Below, piece after piece: positions 43,297-52,436 of a stretch of DNA of 64,000 nucleotides; within the stretch, counting starts at the first letter, position 1, and every line of letters begins with the position of its first letter. A model generated the notes under the pieces. It made no database searches. It was not told the origin of the DNA and worked only from the letters and a program-made list of their open reading frames with translations. Made by a program: the position numbers and the translations under genes. The stretch lies in contig JAUICH010000016.1 in the NCBI GenBank assembly GCA_030427505.1, positions 62,001-126,000 of the forward strand. The letters are read 5' to 3'. Source of the DNA: Verrucomicrobiia bacterium. GTDB taxonomy: Bacteria > Verrucomicrobiota > Verrucomicrobiia > Verrucomicrobiales > DEV007.

Positions 43297-44097
43297 ATGA
43301 ATGTACCGGCGCTGGCGGAACCTGACCTGGACAAACGCTTTGGCGGGATCGCCCGCCTGTACTCTCAGGCTGGGTTGGAGCGGCTGCGGGCGGCGCACGT
43401 CTGCGTGATCGGAATTGGCGGCGTGGGGTCCTGGGCGGCGGAAGCCCTGGCGCGCAGCGGGATCGGGCAGCTCACTTTGATGGATCTGGATGAGGTGTGC
43501 GTGAGCAACGTGAATCGCCAGCTTCACGCGACGGAGGATGAAATCGGCAAGCCGAAGGTGACCGTGATGGCGTCACGGATCGCGGGTATCAATCCCGGTT
43601 GCCGCGTGAACCCGCGTTGCGAATTTTACACGGAGCGCAACGCGGACGCCATCCTGGCGGAGGGCTTTGACTTCGTGGTGGATGCCATCGACAGCGTGAA
43701 GCACAAGTGCCACCTCATCGCGAAGTGCCGGGAAACGGGAACTCCCGCCATCATCGCGGGCGGCGCTGGCGGGTTGCGGGATGCCACCCAGATTCAGATT
43801 GCCGACCTGGCGCGTTCTTACAATGATAACCTGCTCGGCATGGTGCGGAAAAAGCTGCGCGGCGATTACGGGTTTCCCAAGGGCGAGAAGAAGAAGTTCG
43901 GCATCGACTGCGTATTCTCCACGGAGTTGCCTGTCTTTCCGCAGCGGGACGGCACTGTCTGCGCGGAACGTCCGGAGGGCGAAAACCTGCGGCTGAATTG
44001 CGACTTCGGATTTGGGACGGCGACTTTCGTCACCGGCACGTTTGGCTTCGCGGCGGCGGGCTACGTGGTCAGTAAGTTGACCCAGGCGGCAGGGTAG
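43297..44097 (+). CDS. tcdA: tRNA threonylcarbamoyladenosine dehydratase
   Basis: A 266-aa E1-like (ThiF/MoeB) enzyme: ATP-binding GIGGVGSWAAEALARSG, LMDLDEVCVSNVNRQLHA, DAIDSVKHKCHL and C-terminal FVTGTFGFAAAGYVV. TcdA (CsdL/YgdL) cyclises t6A37 to ct6A in tRNAs reading ANN codons. Its sulfur-relay partner type, SufE, is encoded about 0.8 kb away on the other strand. Confidence 0.92.
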   Translation: MNVPALAEPDLDKRFGGIARLYSQAGLERLRAAHVCVIGIGGVGSWAAEALARSGIGQLTLMDLDEVCVSNVNRQLHATEDEIGKPKVTVMASRIAGINPGCRVNPRCEFYTERNADAILAEGFDFVVDAIDSVKHKCHLIAKCRETGTPAIIAGGAGGLRDATQIQIADLARSYNDNLLGMVRKKLRGDYGFPKGEKKKFGIDCVFSTELPVFPQRDGTVCAERPEGENLRLNCDFGFGTATFVTGTFGFAAAGYVVSKLTQAAG

Positions 44098-44115
44098 TGA
44101 AGCGGGAAGCTTTGC

Positions 44116-44901
44116 TTACTTTAGAAAGAACCGCTCGAAGTTTTCTTCAATCTGGCTCACTACGTCTTCCAGCGGTTTGCCCAAGCGTTCAGCCGCGCTC
44201 TGGTAAACCGAGGTGATGTTGGCGGGGTGATTGGCGCTCTCTTTGGGTAGCCGGTAGGCGATACGATTGTCTGGGGGCAGAAGGTTGGGCGCGTCTGTTT
44301 CGAGCAGCAGCCGGTCTGGCGGCACTTTCGTAAAGGCTTCCAGGGCGCGGGTCTTGTCGCTGTACAGGATAGTCGCGCCGAAAGAGAAATAGGCTCCCAG
44401 AGAGGCGAGTTGATCCACCATCTCGGCGGAGCCGCTGTAACTGTGCAGCATGAAGCCACGCTCGGGGAGGGGCCCTTCCTGGAAAATCTCCAGCAGGGGG
44501 CCCCAGGCTTTTACACAGTGAATGCTGGTGGGGAGATTCTGGTCCGCCGCGATTTCGAGTTGGCGGCGAAAAATGGGCACCTGGCGATCGAAAGACGCTT
44601 CCGCCCGGCCTCTATCCAGGCCGATTTCCCCAATGCCGCAGCCTTCTTCGATGTGCCGGATAAGAGTGCTTTCCCACTGGGGGGACGTTTCGTGAATGTT
44701 CCAGGGATGGACGCCGTAGCTGGGGAGGACCCAGTCGATCTCTTCGGCCAGGTCGTGGACTTTGGTCCAGTCCTCCTCTGTGGTTCCATTCACCACGGCC
44801 TTCCGCAGGCCGATCTCCTCCAGGGTCTGGAGAAGCTCCGGAAGACCGGCTTCCTGGATGATGGGATAGTGGAAATGGTTATGGGCGTCAAAGAGACGCA
44901 T
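44116..44901 (-). CDS. TatD-family metal-dependent DNase
   Basis: A 261-aa amidohydrolase-fold nuclease with N-terminal FDAHNHFHYP, catalytic Glu in GIGEIGLD, PTSIHCVKAWG and LLETDAPNLLPP, the TatD signature set. It acts as a 3'-5' exonuclease in DNA repair or processing. It is the last gene of a minus-strand run after sufE (40-bp gap). Confidence 0.9.
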   Translation of the reverse strand: MRLFDAHNHFHYPIIQEAGLPELLQTLEEIGLRKAVVNGTTEEDWTKVHDLAEEIDWVLPSYGVHPWNIHETSPQWESTLIRHIEEGCGIGEIGLDRGRAEASFDRQVPIFRRQLEIAADQNLPTSIHCVKAWGPLLEIFQEGPLPERGFMLHSYSGSAEMVDQLASLGAYFSFGATILYSDKTRALEAFTKVPPDRLLLETDAPNLLPPDNRIAYRLPKESANHPANITSVYQSAAERLGKPLEDVVSQIEENFERFFLK

Positions 44902-44941
44902 GGCTGCTGGGGTTAAGATGAAAGGTTTCCGGGGTGAGGTC

Positions 44942-45352
44942 TTACTTCGAGTTCTCGGCGAACTGGCGAATCGTGTTCCAGACGATGTTCATGCCCTGAC
45001 GGCGGGTCTGGCTCAGATGGGCGGACAGGCCGAGTTCATCGAGAAAGGTGGGCGGGTGGGAGATGATCTCTTCCGGGGGCGCGCCGCTGTAGTAGTCGCA
45101 GTAAAGCCCCGCCAGGCCTTGAACCATTGGCGAATCCGCCTGCGAAGCAAAGTGACAAAACCCTTCACGAAAGGACGGGACCAACCATAACTGGGAAGTG
45201 CAGCCCGGCACAATAAACTCGTCACGCTTTAATGCCTCATCCAGCGGAGGCCGGCGGGCGCCGAGGTCCACTACATAGGAAAAGCGTTCGTAGCTGTCCG
45301 GGAAGATCGAGAGATCCTCCATCAGTTGGGCCTGTTTGTCGGCCAGCTTCAT
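44942..45352 (-). CDS. sufE: SufE-like cysteine desulfurase sulfur acceptor
   Basis: A 136-aa protein with the persulfide-carrying Cys51 in VPGCTSQLW, and DSPMVQGLAGLYCDYYSG, as in SufE/CsdE. It accepts sulfane sulfur from a SufS/CsdA desulfurase for Fe-S assembly. No desulfurase gene is in the window. It is 32 bp downstream of the GH100-like gene, with a neighbouring tcdA reminiscent of the csdE-csdL pairing. Confidence 0.92.
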   Translation of the reverse strand: MKLADKQAQLMEDLSIFPDSYERFSYVVDLGARRPPLDEALKRDEFIVPGCTSQLWLVPSFREGFCHFASQADSPMVQGLAGLYCDYYSGAPPEEIISHPPTFLDELGLSAHLSQTRRQGMNIVWNTIRQFAENSK

Positions 45353-45384
45353 ATTAATAGAATAGCACAGCCATCAAGGGTGGG

Positions 45385-46686
45385 TCAGGGATGATCCAGG
45401 GACTCGGGGTCCACATGGAGATCGTGGCAGGCTTTGATGTAACTGGCCGCGGACCAGGCCTGGAAGGCTTTCCCCATGGGACGGCCGGTTACGCCGTGGT
45501 GCCATTCATTGAACTCCCACTCGTTGGAAATGCCCTGACGGCACATGACGGCCAGCTTCACCAGTTCCCGCCGGGCCAGGTCTTCCATGCCCAGCTTGTG
45601 AATGGCACGGACCCACATACCTCCGACCAACGGCCAGATACCACCATTGTGATAGTGGTTGGGCAGGTTCATGAGGTTCACCGTGTAGTAGCTGCGCCAC
45701 TCGGGGTCGCCCGCTTGTACGGGCGGGTAGAGGTTTTTCACCAAGCCGGGCTCATTGACGCCCGTGCCCCAGAGGAAGCGGAAGGTCATCATGGCCCTTT
45801 CCTTGTTCACGAGGTCCGTCAAATAGGCCAGCAGGTTCCCGAAGACGTCGCAACGCCAGGAAAAGCTGAAGGGCGAAACTTGGGCGACCAGGTAGCGGGC
45901 GTCCCCCAATGAGTACTGGGTGTCGGTAAACGCCGGCCCATCCTCCATTTGCTGCCCCGCGGGAATGGTGCTGGGCCAGAACTTTCGCAGGAACACTTTC
46001 TTCACGAACTCGGAGTGGCCCAGGTAGTCATTGGCCCGCTCTTCGTCACCTAACTTCTTCAGCATCTGGCCGAAACAGACCAGCGAGCGGTGCCAGAGAA
46101 CCTCGTCGTAAAGGACGTGGTAGCTGTAGCCGAACAGGTCTGCCCAGTCGCTGGCCTCGGGAATTTCGAGGAGTCCGCAGTTGTTGGAGTCATGAGCGGA
46201 AAGCCAGTCCATGACCCGCTGAATGCGTTCGATATGCTTGTGAACGATGGACCAGTCTCCGGTAATCGTCGCGTAGCGGCTGAGGGCGATGACCAGCCAC
46301 ATGGCGCTGTCGATGGAGGCAATGCCGCCCACGCCGCTGTAGTCCGGCACATCCGTATCGATGCGGACATTGGCGGGAATCTGGCCGGTGGGGGATTGGT
46401 GCTTCAGCAGGGTCTCGAAGGTATCGAGCTGGGCCTGGCGGATGTCGTCATCGTGAAGCTCCAGCGTGTAAATGACGGTGATGCTGCCGTCGCGGGCCCA
46501 TACGGAACGGTAATTCTCATCCGTGCCATAAACAGTATTGTCCGCCAGCGAACAGGCTGAGAAACCGCGGGGGGTGATATTCCGCTTGATCGTATCGATG
46601 GCCTTGTCATAGGACAATGCCAGGAGGGACTGATCCTGCTCAGTAAGTTCGCGGTATTCTTCGGGACGAAATCGGATGCTCTTCAC
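45385..46686 (-). CDS. GH100/glycogen-debranching-like (six-hairpin) glycosidase
   Basis: A 433-aa alpha/alpha-barrel enzyme without a signal peptide. Typical segments are ENYRSVWARDGSITVIYTL near residue 58, HNGGIWPLVGGMWVRAI and EWHHGVTGRPMGKAFQAWSA, the last resembling the neutral/alkaline invertase (GH100) end. The first resembles amylo-1,6-glucosidases. It follows the sucrose/mannosylfructose-phosphate synthase-like gene by 114 bp, so a cytoplasmic role in cleaving a non-reducing disaccharide is favoured over glycogen debranching. Confidence 0.75.
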   Translation of the reverse strand: MKSIRFRPEEYRELTEQDQSLLALSYDKAIDTIKRNITPRGFSACSLADNTVYGTDENYRSVWARDGSITVIYTLELHDDDIRQAQLDTFETLLKHQSPTGQIPANVRIDTDVPDYSGVGGIASIDSAMWLVIALSRYATITGDWSIVHKHIERIQRVMDWLSAHDSNNCGLLEIPEASDWADLFGYSYHVLYDEVLWHRSLVCFGQMLKKLGDEERANDYLGHSEFVKKVFLRKFWPSTIPAGQQMEDGPAFTDTQYSLGDARYLVAQVSPFSFSWRCDVFGNLLAYLTDLVNKERAMMTFRFLWGTGVNEPGLVKNLYPPVQAGDPEWRSYYTVNLMNLPNHYHNGGIWPLVGGMWVRAIHKLGMEDLARRELVKLAVMCRQGISNEWEFNEWHHGVTGRPMGKAFQAWSAASYIKACHDLHVDPESLDHP

Positions 46687-46800
46687 GACGGCACTAGGAG
46701 TGCGGATTCTGTCAGGAATCCAGTCTCAATCAGGCAAAAAAAAGTTTGAGTAGCAGGTAGCGGCCCAAATGGGGCCCCCGGTTGCCGGAACTGACGGGAG

Positions 46801-48120
46801 TTATTCCGATAGGTCGTCAAATTCGTCGTCCTGCTCCGCCAGTTCCGCGTAGCGGCCGATGAACTGCTCGAAGACGCGCAGAGTCCGTTTGGCCACCCCG
46901 GTCCAGCCGAAGTTTCTGCGGGAAAAACGCGCGCCTTCCACGGAGAGTTTTTCCTTCAGGTTCGGGTAACGCAGCGGCATGGCGAGTTGGGCGGCGAATT
47001 CCTCCGGACAGTTCGGGTCCGCGTATAGCCCGTGGGTACCGAAGTCGATGACTTCGTGCAGGCCGCCATTGGTGGTGACCACGGTGGGCGTGCCGCAAGC
47101 CATGGCCTCGATGGCCGTCATGCCGAAGGGTTCGTAGCGGGAAGGCAGGGCAAACACGCCGCCCGCGCGGTAGTAGTTGGCCATTTCGTCGTCTTCGATG
47201 TAGCTCAGCCACTTGACCTGACGGCCCACGCCGAGGTCTTTGGCGAGTTCTTTCCAGGATTTTACCCGTTTCTTGTCCCGGGGGTTGTTGGCGCCCACGG
47301 CCAGTTGGAGCCGCGCTTTGGGAACGATCTTGCGCACATGTGGCAGCGCCTGGATGAGCAGGTCGATGCCCTTGTTTGTTGCGGCCCGGCCAACGGTGTA
47401 GATGTCGGTTTCCTTGAACTTCAGCTCGTCCCGGAGCTTTTGCAGATAAGCCGGGCGCACTGGCGTGTAGCGGTTTTCATCGATGCCCGGCGGAATCAGC
47501 GCGAGGTGATCGTGCGGCATGCCGTACTCCTCCATCAGGATATCCACTTGCTGCTTGGTGGTGGCGATGATGTGGTCGCAGTTCCGGTAAACGAGGAACT
47601 CTTTGTCGATCCGTTCTTTGAAACGGTAAATCGTTTCCTGCTCCGCCATATTGCCGCTGGCGGCCATGTCTTTCTTCTTCCACACTCCCAGGGAGTGGGG
47701 GGTGTGGACGTGCGGGATCTGCATTTCCTCCGCGATGCGCTGGCCGCCCCAGCCGGCGTCCCAGTAGTGGCTGTTGACCACATCGTAGCGGAGTTTTTTC
47801 CGGTTGGCCTCGGCGAGGAAGTTGGTTACGAAGTCCCGCAGGTGATCGTGCATGTCTTCCTTCCGGACAAAATCCGGACCGCCGAAAGGAATGCGCAGGA
47901 CGCGAAGGTTGGTATTGATGCGGTCGATCTTTGGCTGGTCTTCGAACTGGCGGGTCACGACGTCCACCTTGTAGCCGAGGCGGGAGAAGCGCTTTGCCAG
48001 TTCCAGGACGAACACCACCTGGCCGCCGGTGTCGGGTTTCCCCAGCTCCGGTTCGGCGGCCACGTAGCCGTGGGTGGAAATCATCAGGATGGAACCTGCG
48101 GTTTGGTTAGTGCTTGGCAT
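46801..48120 (-). CDS. GT4 mannosylfructose/sucrose-phosphate synthase-like glycosyltransferase
   Basis: A 439-aa GT-B enzyme. The N-terminal ISTHGYVAAEPELGKPDTGG loop, SHYWDAGWGGQRI, HTPHSLGVWKK and the GT4 E-x7-E motif in SRYEPFGMTAIEAMACGTP are present. The HGYVAA form, rather than the HGL of sucrose-phosphate synthases, resembles Agrobacterium mannosylfructose-phosphate synthase. The product would be a sugar-phosphate dephosphorylated by the HAD enzyme 11 bp upstream, giving an osmolyte. Sucrose phosphate remains possible. Confidence 0.82.
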   Translation of the reverse strand: MPSTNQTAGSILMISTHGYVAAEPELGKPDTGGQVVFVLELAKRFSRLGYKVDVVTRQFEDQPKIDRINTNLRVLRIPFGGPDFVRKEDMHDHLRDFVTNFLAEANRKKLRYDVVNSHYWDAGWGGQRIAEEMQIPHVHTPHSLGVWKKKDMAASGNMAEQETIYRFKERIDKEFLVYRNCDHIIATTKQQVDILMEEYGMPHDHLALIPPGIDENRYTPVRPAYLQKLRDELKFKETDIYTVGRAATNKGIDLLIQALPHVRKIVPKARLQLAVGANNPRDKKRVKSWKELAKDLGVGRQVKWLSYIEDDEMANYYRAGGVFALPSRYEPFGMTAIEAMACGTPTVVTTNGGLHEVIDFGTHGLYADPNCPEEFAAQLAMPLRYPNLKEKLSVEGARFSRRNFGWTGVAKRTLRVFEQFIGRYAELAEQDDEFDDLSE

Positions 48121-48131
48121 AGTCGTTTCAG

Positions 48132-48872
48132 TTAGAAATCTTGGGGGAGAGGGACGCCCCAGTGGGCCAGTCCCTCCAGCAGACCCAGGGCGCGGGGCCG
48201 GGTGCAGAAAAAGACCCGCTGGGGATCGACCCGCTGTTTCAGTTCCTCGCGCGCGTTGCCGACCACGATGCCTTGCTGGCAGACGTCGAACATGGCCAGG
48301 TCGTTCGCGGAGTCTCCGCCCACCATGAAATCCTGCTCCGAAAGTCCCAGCCGGCCGACCACGTGCAGGGCCGCGGGACCTTTGCCCGCGTTGGGGGGCG
48401 TAATGTCAAAATCTGACGCTCCGGAGGCCAGGACAAAGCAGTTTTGTCCGGAGGAACGCACGGCTTCGTGGGCTTCTTCCCGGCGTTCCGGCGGCACCGC
48501 AAAGCTGGCTTTGAACGGTGTCTGGAATTCGTCGTCGTGAGGCGTGGCGCCGAGGCGATTCATGATGTCGTCCAACTCATTACGACTCCAGCCGCCGAAC
48601 CGGTGGCGCCATGCGCTGTCCGGCTCTCCGAACAGAGAGATCTCCGTGCCCATGGCGCCAATGATGCCGAGGGGTTGGAATTCTTCCGGTGAGGTTTCCT
48701 GCTCCAGCGTTTTACGGATGCTGGCGATAGGGCGGCTGGAATTCAGGACGACGGCCAGTTCAGGAACTCGCGCCACGGTGCCGGCGAAGGTCCGGAAGGC
48801 TTCCGGGTCACCCATCAACGTGTCGTCCACGTCCGTGATGAGCACCCAGCGATATGAATCGGGGCGGCTCAT
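48132..48872 (-). CDS. SPP-like HAD-IIB phosphatase (mannosylfructose/sucrose-phosphate phosphatase)
   Basis: A 246-aa HAD hydrolase: motif I LITDVDDTLMGD, motif II VLNSSRP, and motif III/IV GGDSANDLAMF. The cap type and GWSRNELDDIM resemble sucrose-6-phosphate and mannosylfructose-phosphate phosphatases. It is the first gene of the run and lies 11 bp before the glycosyltransferase, so the two enzymes form a synthase-phosphatase pair. Confidence 0.85.
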   Translation of the reverse strand: MSRPDSYRWVLITDVDDTLMGDPEAFRTFAGTVARVPELAVVLNSSRPIASIRKTLEQETSPEEFQPLGIIGAMGTEISLFGEPDSAWRHRFGGWSRNELDDIMNRLGATPHDDEFQTPFKASFAVPPERREEAHEAVRSSGQNCFVLASGASDFDITPPNAGKGPAALHVVGRLGLSEQDFMVGGDSANDLAMFDVCQQGIVVGNAREELKQRVDPQRVFFCTRPRALGLLEGLAHWGVPLPQDF

Positions 48873-49020
48873 GTTTTAGCGCTATCCGGCCGAAGGAAAA
48901 TTGGTAGAAGGGTCCCCTCCAGCCGGGAGCAAATGGCCGAAATAACGAAAGATCTAAGCGGCGGAAAACCGATGTCGCTGGAGATGGCGATGCCCATGCA
49001 TAGGGCATGCCGGGGAAAAA

Positions 49021-49054
49021 ATCAAGAAAAGCCCCATTCGCGCGAATGGGGCTT
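49021..49054 (-). terminator. Intrinsic terminator after the SGNH-cupredoxin gene
   Basis: A perfect 26-nt palindrome, 49029-49054, has arms AAGCCCCATTCG-type. On the minus strand it is followed by TTTTC. It lies about 60 bp after the stop codon of the 49115-52249 gene. The remaining intergenic sequence to 48872 should carry the promoter of the disaccharide operon. Confidence 0.8.
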
Positions 49055-49114
49055 AACTGAAAGGTTACCTGGCGCGCGGCGGATCCGGCGCTGAAATGAG
49101 GGTGGAGGCGAATG

Positions 49115-52100
49115 TTATTTCACCACCAGTTCGCCCTTCATGACCAGCCAGTGGCCGGGGAAGGTGCAAAGGTAGGGGTAAGTGCCTTTTTCCTTTGGCG
49201 CGATGAAGCGGAGGGTCTCTTCCTCAGTCGGGTTCAACAGCTTCGTGGCGTGCAGGATTTTGGGGGATTCCGGAATGAAACCCTTGGTGAACCCTTCGGG
49301 AGACTTCGCCATTTCGTTGGCGGCCATGCCGACTTCCTCCAGCGCGCCCGGTTGCACAATGACCAGGTTATGCTGAGTGGCATCGGGATTGGAGAACACC
49401 AGTTTCACCGGCTGTTCGGGCGTGACTTCGATCCGGGTGACGGTGAAAAGCAAACGCTCCGGCACCGTCCCCACCTCCACGACTTTCACGTTGCCCTGAT
49501 TATCAAACGCGGTGTCTTCTGCCCGGGCAACGTTCTTCTTCTTGTTCCAGGTTTTCTTCTGCGCCAGCTTTTCGCTTTCCTTGAGAAACTCGGTCAACTC
49601 CGGGTGACCTGTCAGGAAGGTCTGGTTGTCTTCCCATAGGGGTTTGAGAGTGTAGGCATTGAGGGAACTGAGCAGGGCGTAGGTGGAGTAGTTGTCCATT
49701 GGGTGCTTCAGGATTTCCAGGGCGGCTTCCGCCGCGGGCAGGGTGCCGATGTAGCTGGCCGCGATGGCGGCCTGGAGGCGGACCACGCCGTTTTCGTCAT
49801 TGGCGCGCTCGCGCAGCAAGGCGATGTGGTCTTCCATTTCAGGGTACCAGTAGCGAAGTTGTTCCACCGCCGCGGCGCGAGCCATGTGCTCGTCGCAGGT
49901 GATCAATTCGCGCAACAGGTCCGGGCGGACTTCGCGTAGATTGCGGTACATCCAGACCGCTTCCAATTGATGATGGCGGTAGCGGTCTTCCTGGGGATCC
50001 AGGTGGGTCACCCACTGGTCCAGGGCGGCCAGGACTTCCGCCGGGTCCCGCTCGCGGAGTTCCCGCTTGGTCCAGTAGCGGGTGCGGTATTCGTACCTCT
50101 TGAGCAGGTCGAGCAGTTCCGGGATGGAAGCGCCATCGATCTTCGGCGGGTCCAGCAGGGGGCGGCCCTTTGCGGTGACGCGCCAGATGCGGCCAGATTT
50201 CTTGTCCCGGCGGGTGTCGCGCAGGGAGTACTGCATGTGGCCCTTCACCGGATTGTACCAATCGCAGATGTAGAGCGCGCCTCGCGGCCCGAAGCGGATG
50301 TCCACGGGGATGAAGGAGAGATTCTTGGAGAAGATCAGGTCGCCGAGTTTTTTCTCTTCAAAGTGATTCTCCACTTCGTTCCATTCGTGGATCTCGATGT
50401 TGTTGGTGGGCTTGTAGCGGTTCTTGATGAAGTGGCCCTGGAGTTCGTCCGGGAAGTGGGGATTGTAGACAAACTCGTGACCGCAGGTGCCGCTGTAGGC
50501 GTCGATGAAGTTTCCGGCGGGGGCGTGCTGGGCGGGATATTTTGCGTTCAGCGCCTGAACGGCGGTGGCGTAGATGGGGTGACTGCCCATCTGCTGACCC
50601 CAGTCGTCGTAGGTCATGCCCCAGGGGTTCGTGCTGAAGTAGCTGCCGTAGGTGATGAGTTTCTCCGTGGCCGGACGGTAGCGGAAGTAGCTGCTGTCCC
50701 GGGTGCGCACTGGGCCATAGGGCGTTTCCACCTGGGTGTGCAGGAAGATGCTTTCGCGGAACACCAGGTCGCCATCCGGAGACCAGGTAAAGTCGTGCAG
50801 GGAGTGGTGGGAGTCTTCCGTGCCGAAGCCGGTGAGGATCTTCTTCCGCAGGTCCGCCTTACCGTCACCGTCCGTGTCTTTCAGGAAGGTCAGGCAAGGC
50901 TGCTCCGAAACGTAGAGGCCACCGTCGCCAAATTCGAAAGCCAGGGGGATATCCAGGTTCTCGGCAAAGGTGCTGCATTTGTCCGCGTGACCGTCATGGT
51001 CGGTGTCTTCCAGAATGATGATCTTATCCACTGGCTTCTGGCCGGGAATGACCTGGGGGTAGGTCTGTGAGGTGGAGACCCAGAGGCGCCCCTTGGCATC
51101 CCAGCGCATCTGGATGGGGCAGGCCAGTTCCGGGAAATCTTCCTCCGAAGCGAAGCAGTTTACTTCAAAGCGCGGATCGATGTCGAAAGAGGCCAGTTCG
51201 TCCGCCGGGCTCATCCACTCGTTGATGGGGCGGTCGCCGGTGATGACGGGCAGTTCCGGCGTATTGCTGTCGTCAATCTGCGGCGGCACCTGCTTGCCCT
51301 GCGCCAGGGCCCAGATGCGCTGGTCGCGATTGATCAGCATGCTGTCCAGCTTCTCCATTTCGCGGGGGAAATTCACCACGCCGTAGGGTTCCGCGCGGCC
51401 GCCGGTGATGTAGTAGCCGTTCATGGGGCGGTAGCGGACGAAGAAGGTTTCCGCCTTGTCCTTCACCGCGTCCTCCAGCCCGGGGTTCGGTTTCGGAGCC
51501 GGTTGGCCGGTCAGGCTTTCGATGAGGATCTTCGCAAAAGCCTGATAGCCGCCGTCCGCCAGGTGAATGCCGTTGATGGTGAGCGGCGCCTTTTTGTCTG
51601 TCGCCTCCATGAGTTCCCGGGTGGGGGCAAACGCGTCCACAAAGCTGACGCCTTCCTCTTCGCCAGCGATCTTTTCCATGGCGTCCGTGTAGGCCTCCAG
51701 GCGGTAGTTGTTTTCCTTTCCGTCCGGCAGGGGCGCGCCCAAGTCTTCATGCGCAATGGGTGAAATGAGAACGATCTGTGGCGGGTTCTTGCCGTTGTAG
51801 TGATGGATGCGCAGCTCGGTGATAAAGGCTTTCAGGAGCGTTTCGAATTCCTCCACCTTTTCCGTGCCCGCAAAGGACTCATTGAACCCGTAGGCCGCCA
51901 GGATGATGTCCGCCTTGGCGTCGGTGAGATGTTCGTGGATGTTGCCGAATTCGTCCGGCCGGGGATGGAGCTGAATCTCGTCTCCGGACCACGACAGGTT
52001 GCGCAGAGTGATCTCCTTGTCCGCGAACTCCTGCTGCAACATGGCCTCGAAATACGGGAAGTCCCGCATGCGGTCGAACAGGGTGTTTCCGATGAGCGCA

Positions 52101-52249
52101 ATGTGAGCGCCATCGGCCGGATTGAGAATGGGTTCCGCGTTGTTTTCCTGGGAATGGCCAAAGCCAGGCAGGCAGATGAGAACCGTGGCGGCCAGCGCCA
52201 GAAAGAGACTGCGGCGACTGCGCCGGGACAGACAGGGGGACAAAGACAT
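49115..52249 (-). CDS. Exported SGNH-hydrolase / beta-propeller / HEAT / cupredoxin multidomain protein
   Basis: A 1044-aa protein with an Arg-rich signal peptide (RRSRRSLFLALAATVLICLPG). Domain order: SGNH/GDSL-like domain (about 40-265; block I reads IALIGNTLF, final motif NGIHLADGG with Asn in place of the catalytic Asp), PVC-type dehydrogenase propeller (about 350-740: MRWDAKGRLWVSTSQTYP, DTDHDGHADKC, FGPRGALYICDWYNP), HEAT-like repeats (about 750-900) and a C-terminal blue-copper domain with His (TQHNLVIV), Cys, His and Met (YPYLCTFPGHWLVMKGE). No CxxCH motif is present, although related PVC proteins often end in a heme domain. The ATG at 52249 fits the signal peptide. Confidence 0.9.
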   Translation of the reverse strand: MSLSPCLSRRSRRSLFLALAATVLICLPGFGHSQENNAEPILNPADGAHIALIGNTLFDRMRDFPYFEAMLQQEFADKEITLRNLSWSGDEIQLHPRPDEFGNIHEHLTDAKADIILAAYGFNESFAGTEKVEEFETLLKAFITELRIHHYNGKNPPQIVLISPIAHEDLGAPLPDGKENNYRLEAYTDAMEKIAGEEEGVSFVDAFAPTRELMEATDKKAPLTINGIHLADGGYQAFAKILIESLTGQPAPKPNPGLEDAVKDKAETFFVRYRPMNGYYITGGRAEPYGVVNFPREMEKLDSMLINRDQRIWALAQGKQVPPQIDDSNTPELPVITGDRPINEWMSPADELASFDIDPRFEVNCFASEEDFPELACPIQMRWDAKGRLWVSTSQTYPQVIPGQKPVDKIIILEDTDHDGHADKCSTFAENLDIPLAFEFGDGGLYVSEQPCLTFLKDTDGDGKADLRKKILTGFGTEDSHHSLHDFTWSPDGDLVFRESIFLHTQVETPYGPVRTRDSSYFRYRPATEKLITYGSYFSTNPWGMTYDDWGQQMGSHPIYATAVQALNAKYPAQHAPAGNFIDAYSGTCGHEFVYNPHFPDELQGHFIKNRYKPTNNIEIHEWNEVENHFEEKKLGDLIFSKNLSFIPVDIRFGPRGALYICDWYNPVKGHMQYSLRDTRRDKKSGRIWRVTAKGRPLLDPPKIDGASIPELLDLLKRYEYRTRYWTKRELRERDPAEVLAALDQWVTHLDPQEDRYRHHQLEAVWMYRNLREVRPDLLRELITCDEHMARAAAVEQLRYWYPEMEDHIALLRERANDENGVVRLQAAIAASYIGTLPAAEAALEILKHPMDNYSTYALLSSLNAYTLKPLWEDNQTFLTGHPELTEFLKESEKLAQKKTWNKKKNVARAEDTAFDNQGNVKVVEVGTVPERLLFTVTRIEVTPEQPVKLVFSNPDATQHNLVIVQPGALEEVGMAANEMAKSPEGFTKGFIPESPKILHATKLLNPTEEETLRFIAPKEKGTYPYLCTFPGHWLVMKGELVVK

Positions 52250-52436
52250 GACTCTCGGGTGAGGAGGTTGGATTGAGTTGAGTTCTGCCGCCCCAAAATC
52301 GGGCCTGAGACGAGGATTCCGGGCGGGGCTAGAGCCTGTCATGAAACCGGTTGGCAGGCAACCGGCGTAGTTGCGTTAAAATCCGCGCGGGCCAAGCTGA
52401 TAAGAGAAAAACCGGTCACGCTGGCGATCATCACAG

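Noticed and set aside
45385..46686. Plain glycogen-debranching enzyme
   Set aside because: Length of only 433 aa, the invertase-like C-terminal motif and the synthase/phosphatase neighbours argue against glycogen as the substrate, though it is not excluded.
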